Made by a program: the position numbers and the translations under genes. The notes beneath the pieces are model-generated. The model made no database searches and was not told the DNA's origin. It worked only from the letters and a program-made list of their open reading frames with translations. Below, piece by piece: positions 6,192-8,459 of a DNA stretch of 8,459 bases (the stretch's first letter is position 1; each line of letters begins with the position of its first letter). The DNA is from Mailhella sp. (GTDB lineage Bacteria; Desulfobacterota; Desulfovibrionia; Desulfovibrionales; Desulfovibrionaceae), in the NCBI GenBank assembly GCA_017411945.1, contig JAFQPD010000111.1:1-8459 (forward strand). Direction: 5' to 3'.

Positions 6192-6643
6192 TACCGGGGA
6201 AGTAACTCGAAGGTTTGCGTGCACGCCAGCCTCTAAGGCCGCGCTTCGCGCTTGGCCTCTAGTCACGGGTACGGCCTGCGGGAGTGGTGTTCAAGGAAAT
6301 GATTTCCAGAGTCTTGGAAAACCTGCCGGTTTTCCGCTTTCCCGCGCATGCGCGCGGGTGAGGAAGAAAGGCATCCTGGAATGCCGTTCGCTAGGAACTC
6401 GCCGCGCTCTCGCGCTTCTGCGAGTTCCGTCGCATCACTTGGCTAATGACCACCAGATGACGCCGCCCTTGTTCGCTGGGGCTTTTCGGGCCTTCGGCCC
6501 TTTCGCCCCGCTCACTGCGGCTCGGCTGTCGGGCACCGCTTCGCGGGCCCTCCGACCTAAAGTATCACACCGCGCCGGACTGAGAGGGCGGGTTGTCGAG
6601 CGTTGGGCATCACGCCGCCTGCCTAGTCAGGGAGCTTCGGGTC
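6192..6643. repeat. Palindrome-rich intergenic element, copy C
   Basis: About 450 bp, non-coding, and an inverted copy of A over nearly its full length. It holds the exact 16-mer TGACCACCAGATGACG (6447-6462). Hairpins: GGAAAACC 6316-6323 / GGTTTTCC 6328-6335; GGAACTCGC 6394-6402 / GCGAGTTCC 6420-6428, enclosing GCGC-TCTC-GCGC; GCCGC 6462-6466 / GCGGC 6517-6521; GGGGC 6478-6482 / GCCCC 6505-6509; GGGCC-TTC-GGCCC 6488-6500; CCGC-TTC-GCGG 6536-6546. Several arms differ from A or B while pairing is kept. Its end motif GGGAGCTTCGG (6630-6640) is shared with B. A palindrome CCCGCGC-ATGC-GCGCGGG lies near 6341-6358. Confidence 0.85.
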
Positions 6644-6839
6644 ATGCATTTCCCGCCTTCGAGTTCCTTCGACCTCTGGCTTTCCTTTCGCCCTTCGAGT
6701 CTCCCGCACAGCGGCCCAGGGACAGGAGGGCTTCCGACAGGCGGTCAGCCCTTCGCGCCACTGCCGCCAGCCTCCAGCTTCCAGCCTTGCCCGAAGCTCC
6801 GTGCTGTCGAAGCCCTTCTCCCGGAAACAAAGCGGGTTG

Positions 6840-6904
6840 CAAGCCGCTCCTTAGTGCAAGCCTTGCCCGAAGGATGAGCGTGATGGCGATTGCCGAGCGG
6901 CTTG
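6840..6904. repeat. Long stem-loop with perfect 10-bp arms
   Basis: CAAGCCGCTC (6840-6849) is exactly complementary to GAGCGGCTTG (6895-6904). The enclosed 45 bases contain smaller stems (CCTT/AAGG at about 6861-6873, GGC-GATT-GCC at about 6885-6894). This gives a branched structure on either strand. Confidence 0.65.
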
Positions 6905-6912
6905 TGGCACGC

Positions 6913-6935
6913 GTCAGTTTTTCCCAAAAACTGAC
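6913..6935. repeat. Perfect 10-bp hairpin
   Basis: GTCAGTTTTT (6913-6922) and AAAAACTGAC (6926-6935) with loop CCC. It stands 8 bases after the previous stem-loop. There is no U-tract following the stem outside the arms, so a terminator role is doubtful. Its design (GC clamp plus A/T run) recalls the GGATTTTC/GAAAATCC hairpins of the repeat elements. Confidence 0.6.
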
Positions 6936-6992
6936 CGGGCCAGAGCGAGGTCCAAGCAAATACGAGAGCCAGCGGGGTTGCCGGCGGGGGAT

Positions 6993-7041
6993 GGAAGGGG
7001 GTGCTCCGTGGGGCGGCAGCCCCAAGCAGCACCCGCCTTCC
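6993..7041. repeat. Large GC-rich stem-loop
   Basis: GGAAGG-GGGTGCT (6993-7005) pairs with AGCACCC-G-CCTTCC (7028-7041), with one bulged G. It encloses GGGG (7010-7013) / CCCC (7020-7023). No T-tract follows on either strand, so it is probably not a simple terminator. Confidence 0.65.
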
Positions 7042-7239
7042 CCCGTCTGGAAGACTCTCCACTAGAAAAGTAAGGCTGACTTCCGGCAAGCACTCCGAGA
7101 GCCCGCGAGTCACGACCCCAGCCCCGGGGATGCAATCCCCTCAATCCTCACTCACCGCCAGCGCGGCCTTCGCCTTACACGCTCCCTCGAAAGGGCAATT
7201 TCCTTTGAAAGCCGCTCCCATGCGGTGATTGGAAGCCGG

Positions 7240-7271
7240 CCCTCCGGCAGAGCACGCCGCTTCGAGAGCAG
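7240..7271. repeat. Right arm of the 32-bp inverted repeat
   Basis: Reverse complement of 6099-6130 with two differences (TACCC versus TGCTC in the middle). It lies 38 bases past the stop codon of the Lon-like gene on the minus strand, separated from it by a small hairpin (GGAG 7275-7278 / CTCC 7292-7295, inner TCGA/TCGA) that lacks a U-tract. Confidence 0.8.
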
Positions 7272-7309
7272 ACGGGAGTGTCGAGCCTCGACTCCAGGGC
7301 TCCGGCGTC

Positions 7310-8459
7310 CTACGCCTTCTTCCTCTTCTTGTAGCTGTTCTCAGCCAGCCAGCCGAGTTCGTGGAGGCGATCGTCGACCTTTTCGAAGAGCGAGCCCTTG
7401 GTGAAGGAGCCGTCCTTGCGGCGGCGTCCCACGGGCATGCCGGTGAGCAGTTCCATGGCCTCGCCGATATGCGTCACGGGGTAGATATGGAACTTGCCTT
7501 CGCGCACGGCGGAGATGACGCGCTCGTCGAGCATGAGGTGCTCCACGTTGTCCTTGGGCAGGATGACGCCCTGCTCGCCCGTGAGTCCGCGGCGGGAGCA
7601 GAGTTCAAAGAAGCCCTCTATCTTGCGCGTCACGCCGCCCACGGCCATGATGAGGCCGCTCTGGCTCACCGCGCCGGTGAAGGCGAGGGAAAGGCGCAGG
7701 GGCACTTCGGAAATGGCGGAAAGCAGGGCCGCAAGCTCCGCGCCGGAGGCGGAGTCGCCTTCCACGCCGGTGTAGCTCTGCTCGAAGCAGAGGGAGCCGG
7801 AAAGCACCAGCGGCTTGTTGTGCGCAAACTGCGAGGCAAGGTAGCTCTTCAAAATCATCATGGCCTTGGTGTGTATGGGCCCGCCCAGCTCGGCCTCGCG
7901 CTCGAGGTCGATGATGCCGCCGTGGCCCACGCCCACGGTGCAGGCGATCTGATGCGGCAGGCCGAACTCGTAGTCGCCGCTCATGGTCACGGCAAGGCCG
8001 TTCACGCGGCCCACTTCCTCGCCGGACGTGCGTATCTTGATGACGTCGCGGTCGTACTCTTCCATGAAGAGCTGTTCCACAAGGTCGGAACGGGAGCGGC
8101 GGGCGCGCAGGGCGGCGTCGAGGCTCTCGCGGTCCACCATGTCCTTGCCCGCCATGGCGGCAGTGGCGGAAGCCTCGATGAGCGTCTCGCGCATGAGCGG
8201 GAAGCGCAGGGTGAGCTTGCGGTGGTCTTCGCAGAGTTCGGAGCCGTGGTCCACCAGCCCGGCAAGGGCCTCGCGGCTGAAGGGCAGGAGCTCGGCCTCG
8301 TCCATGATGCGCGCCAGCTGGCAGAGCCAGTTCCGCACCTGCGGGGCGTTGCGCTCGGTCTCGCTGGTCATCTGCGCCTTTATCTTGAAGTGCTTGGCGA
8401 ATCGTTCGTATCGCTCGAGGAGCGTCTCGTATATCTCGTCCTCGCCGATGAGCATGACC
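7310..8459 (-). CDS. Lon-like ATP-dependent protease, C-terminal part (5' end outside window)
   Basis: 383 codons are visible; the frame continues past 8459, so the N terminus and the ATPase P-loop are missing from view. The segment is the end of an AAA+ module (VMLIGEDEIYETLL and FKIKA, a helical lid through about residue 110 counted from Met 8453-8455) followed by an S16 Lon protease domain (about 140-340). The catalytic Ser is Ser235 in EGDSASGAEL and the catalytic Lys is Lys278 in VGGVTRKIEG, the Ser-Lys dyad of Lon. The GDSAS form and the DLEREAELGGPIHTK motif place it with the LonB/AAA_32 'Lon-like' group rather than classical LonA. It is a cytosolic protein-quality-control or regulatory protease. 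The C terminus ends in a basic tail (KKRKKA). No clear intrinsic terminator follows. It may have accessory control functions, but substrates cannot be inferred here. Confidence 0.93.
   Translation of the reverse strand, partial: VMLIGEDEIYETLLERYERFAKHFKIKAQMTSETERNAPQVRNWLCQLARIMDEAELLPFSREALAGLVDHGSELCEDHRKLTLRFPLMRETLIEASATAAMAGKDMVDRESLDAALRARRSRSDLVEQLFMEEYDRDVIKIRTSGEEVGRVNGLAVTMSGDYEFGLPHQIACTVGVGHGGIIDLEREAELGGPIHTKAMMILKSYLASQFAHNKPLVLSGSLCFEQSYTGVEGDSASGAELAALLSAISEVPLRLSLAFTGAVSQSGLIMAVGGVTRKIEGFFELCSRRGLTGEQGVILPKDNVEHLMLDERVISAVREGKFHIYPVTHIGEAMELLTGMPVGRRRKDGSFTKGSLFEKVDDRLHELGWLAENSYKKRKKA

Larger units (their letters stand above)
6644..7239. other. Non-coding, hairpin-rich stretch between element C and the right inverted-repeat arm
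   Basis: About 600 bp with no gene, tRNA or recognised RNA. It holds several stems: GGCGG(T)CAG 6740-6748 with CTGCCGCC 6761-6768; a 14-bp direct repeat AGCCTTGCCCGAAG at 6783-6796 and 6859-6872; the long stems listed separately at 6840-6904, 6913-6935 and 6993-7041; and GGGGAT-GCA-ATCCCC near 7125-7139. Near the right end, GCCCTTTCGAG-like sequence resembles (inverted) the segment at about 6160-6173. This suggests the paralogous pairing extends inward from the 32-bp arms. Open frames here run through from the pflB antisense direction and are not credible genes. Confidence 0.6.

Noticed and set aside
5815..7065. Plus-strand open frame of about 416 codons from the pflB leader into the gap
   Set aside because: It runs antisense through the riboswitch and promoter, then through element C and the stem-loops. 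It is explained by the absence of stops in GC-rich repeat DNA.
7085..7125. A second ZTP-like sequence on the minus strand (GGGGTCGTGACTCGCGGG)
   Set aside because: The first block resembles some ZTP aptamers, but the essential second half (CCGnCTGGGC type) is absent downstream, and no gene follows on that strand before element C.
1851..7271. CRISPR array or tandem repeats
   Set aside because: The repeats are few, long, diverged and inverted. There is no short regularly spaced direct repeat with unique spacers, and no cas gene.
6090..7280. Transposon with target-site duplication around the 32-bp inverted repeat
   Set aside because: Only a CGGG shared near both ends was seen, not in exact register. 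No transposase is encoded, so an insertion event is not demonstrated.

Overview
The window looks like a GC-rich, anaerobic Gram-negative bacterium. A sulfate- or sulfite-reducer-type Desulfovibrionaceae relative (Desulfovibrio/Bilophila/Mailhella-like) is my best guess. It rests on gene content (a single-gene pyruvate formate-lyase with its activase, a Lon-like protease, a TSCPD protein, a COG0523 GTPase) and strong GC3 bias. The taxonomic call is inference, because no rRNA or other marker gene is present.

Layout. Positions 1-1850 hold a divergent pair: a COG0523/CobW-type GTPase metallochaperone on the minus strand (61-1317) and a small TSCPD-domain protein on the plus strand (1467-1793). 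Each has a recognisable promoter between them and its own terminator outside. Positions 2739-6068 hold a complete pyruvate formate-lyase transcription unit on the minus strand: promoter (6040-6068), ZTP (pfl-motif) riboswitch with an overlapping intrinsic terminator (5931-6032), pflB (3654-5885), pflA (2800-3597), terminator (2739-2771). Positions 7310-8459 hold the C-terminal part of a Lon-like ATP-dependent protease on the minus strand, cut by the window edge.

The three gene blocks are separated by about 0.9 kb and 1.2 kb of non-coding, palindrome-rich DNA. These gaps hold three diverged copies (A 1851-2290, B 2340-2723, C 6192-6643) of an element of roughly 400 bp. A is inverted relative to B and C. 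Exact linker sequences are shared, and they alternate with hairpins whose two arms have changed together between copies. The second gap is also bounded by a 32-bp inverted repeat (6099-6130 / 7240-7271) and holds further long stem-loops.

How the genes work together: PflB cleaves pyruvate to formate and acetyl-CoA after PflA installs its glycyl radical. The riboswitch should couple this to the ZTP/10-formyl-tetrahydrofolate shortage signal, so formate production rises when one-carbon units are short. The CobW-type GTPase probably handles a transition metal. The most unusual content is the covarying repeat family, which I cannot match to a named element.
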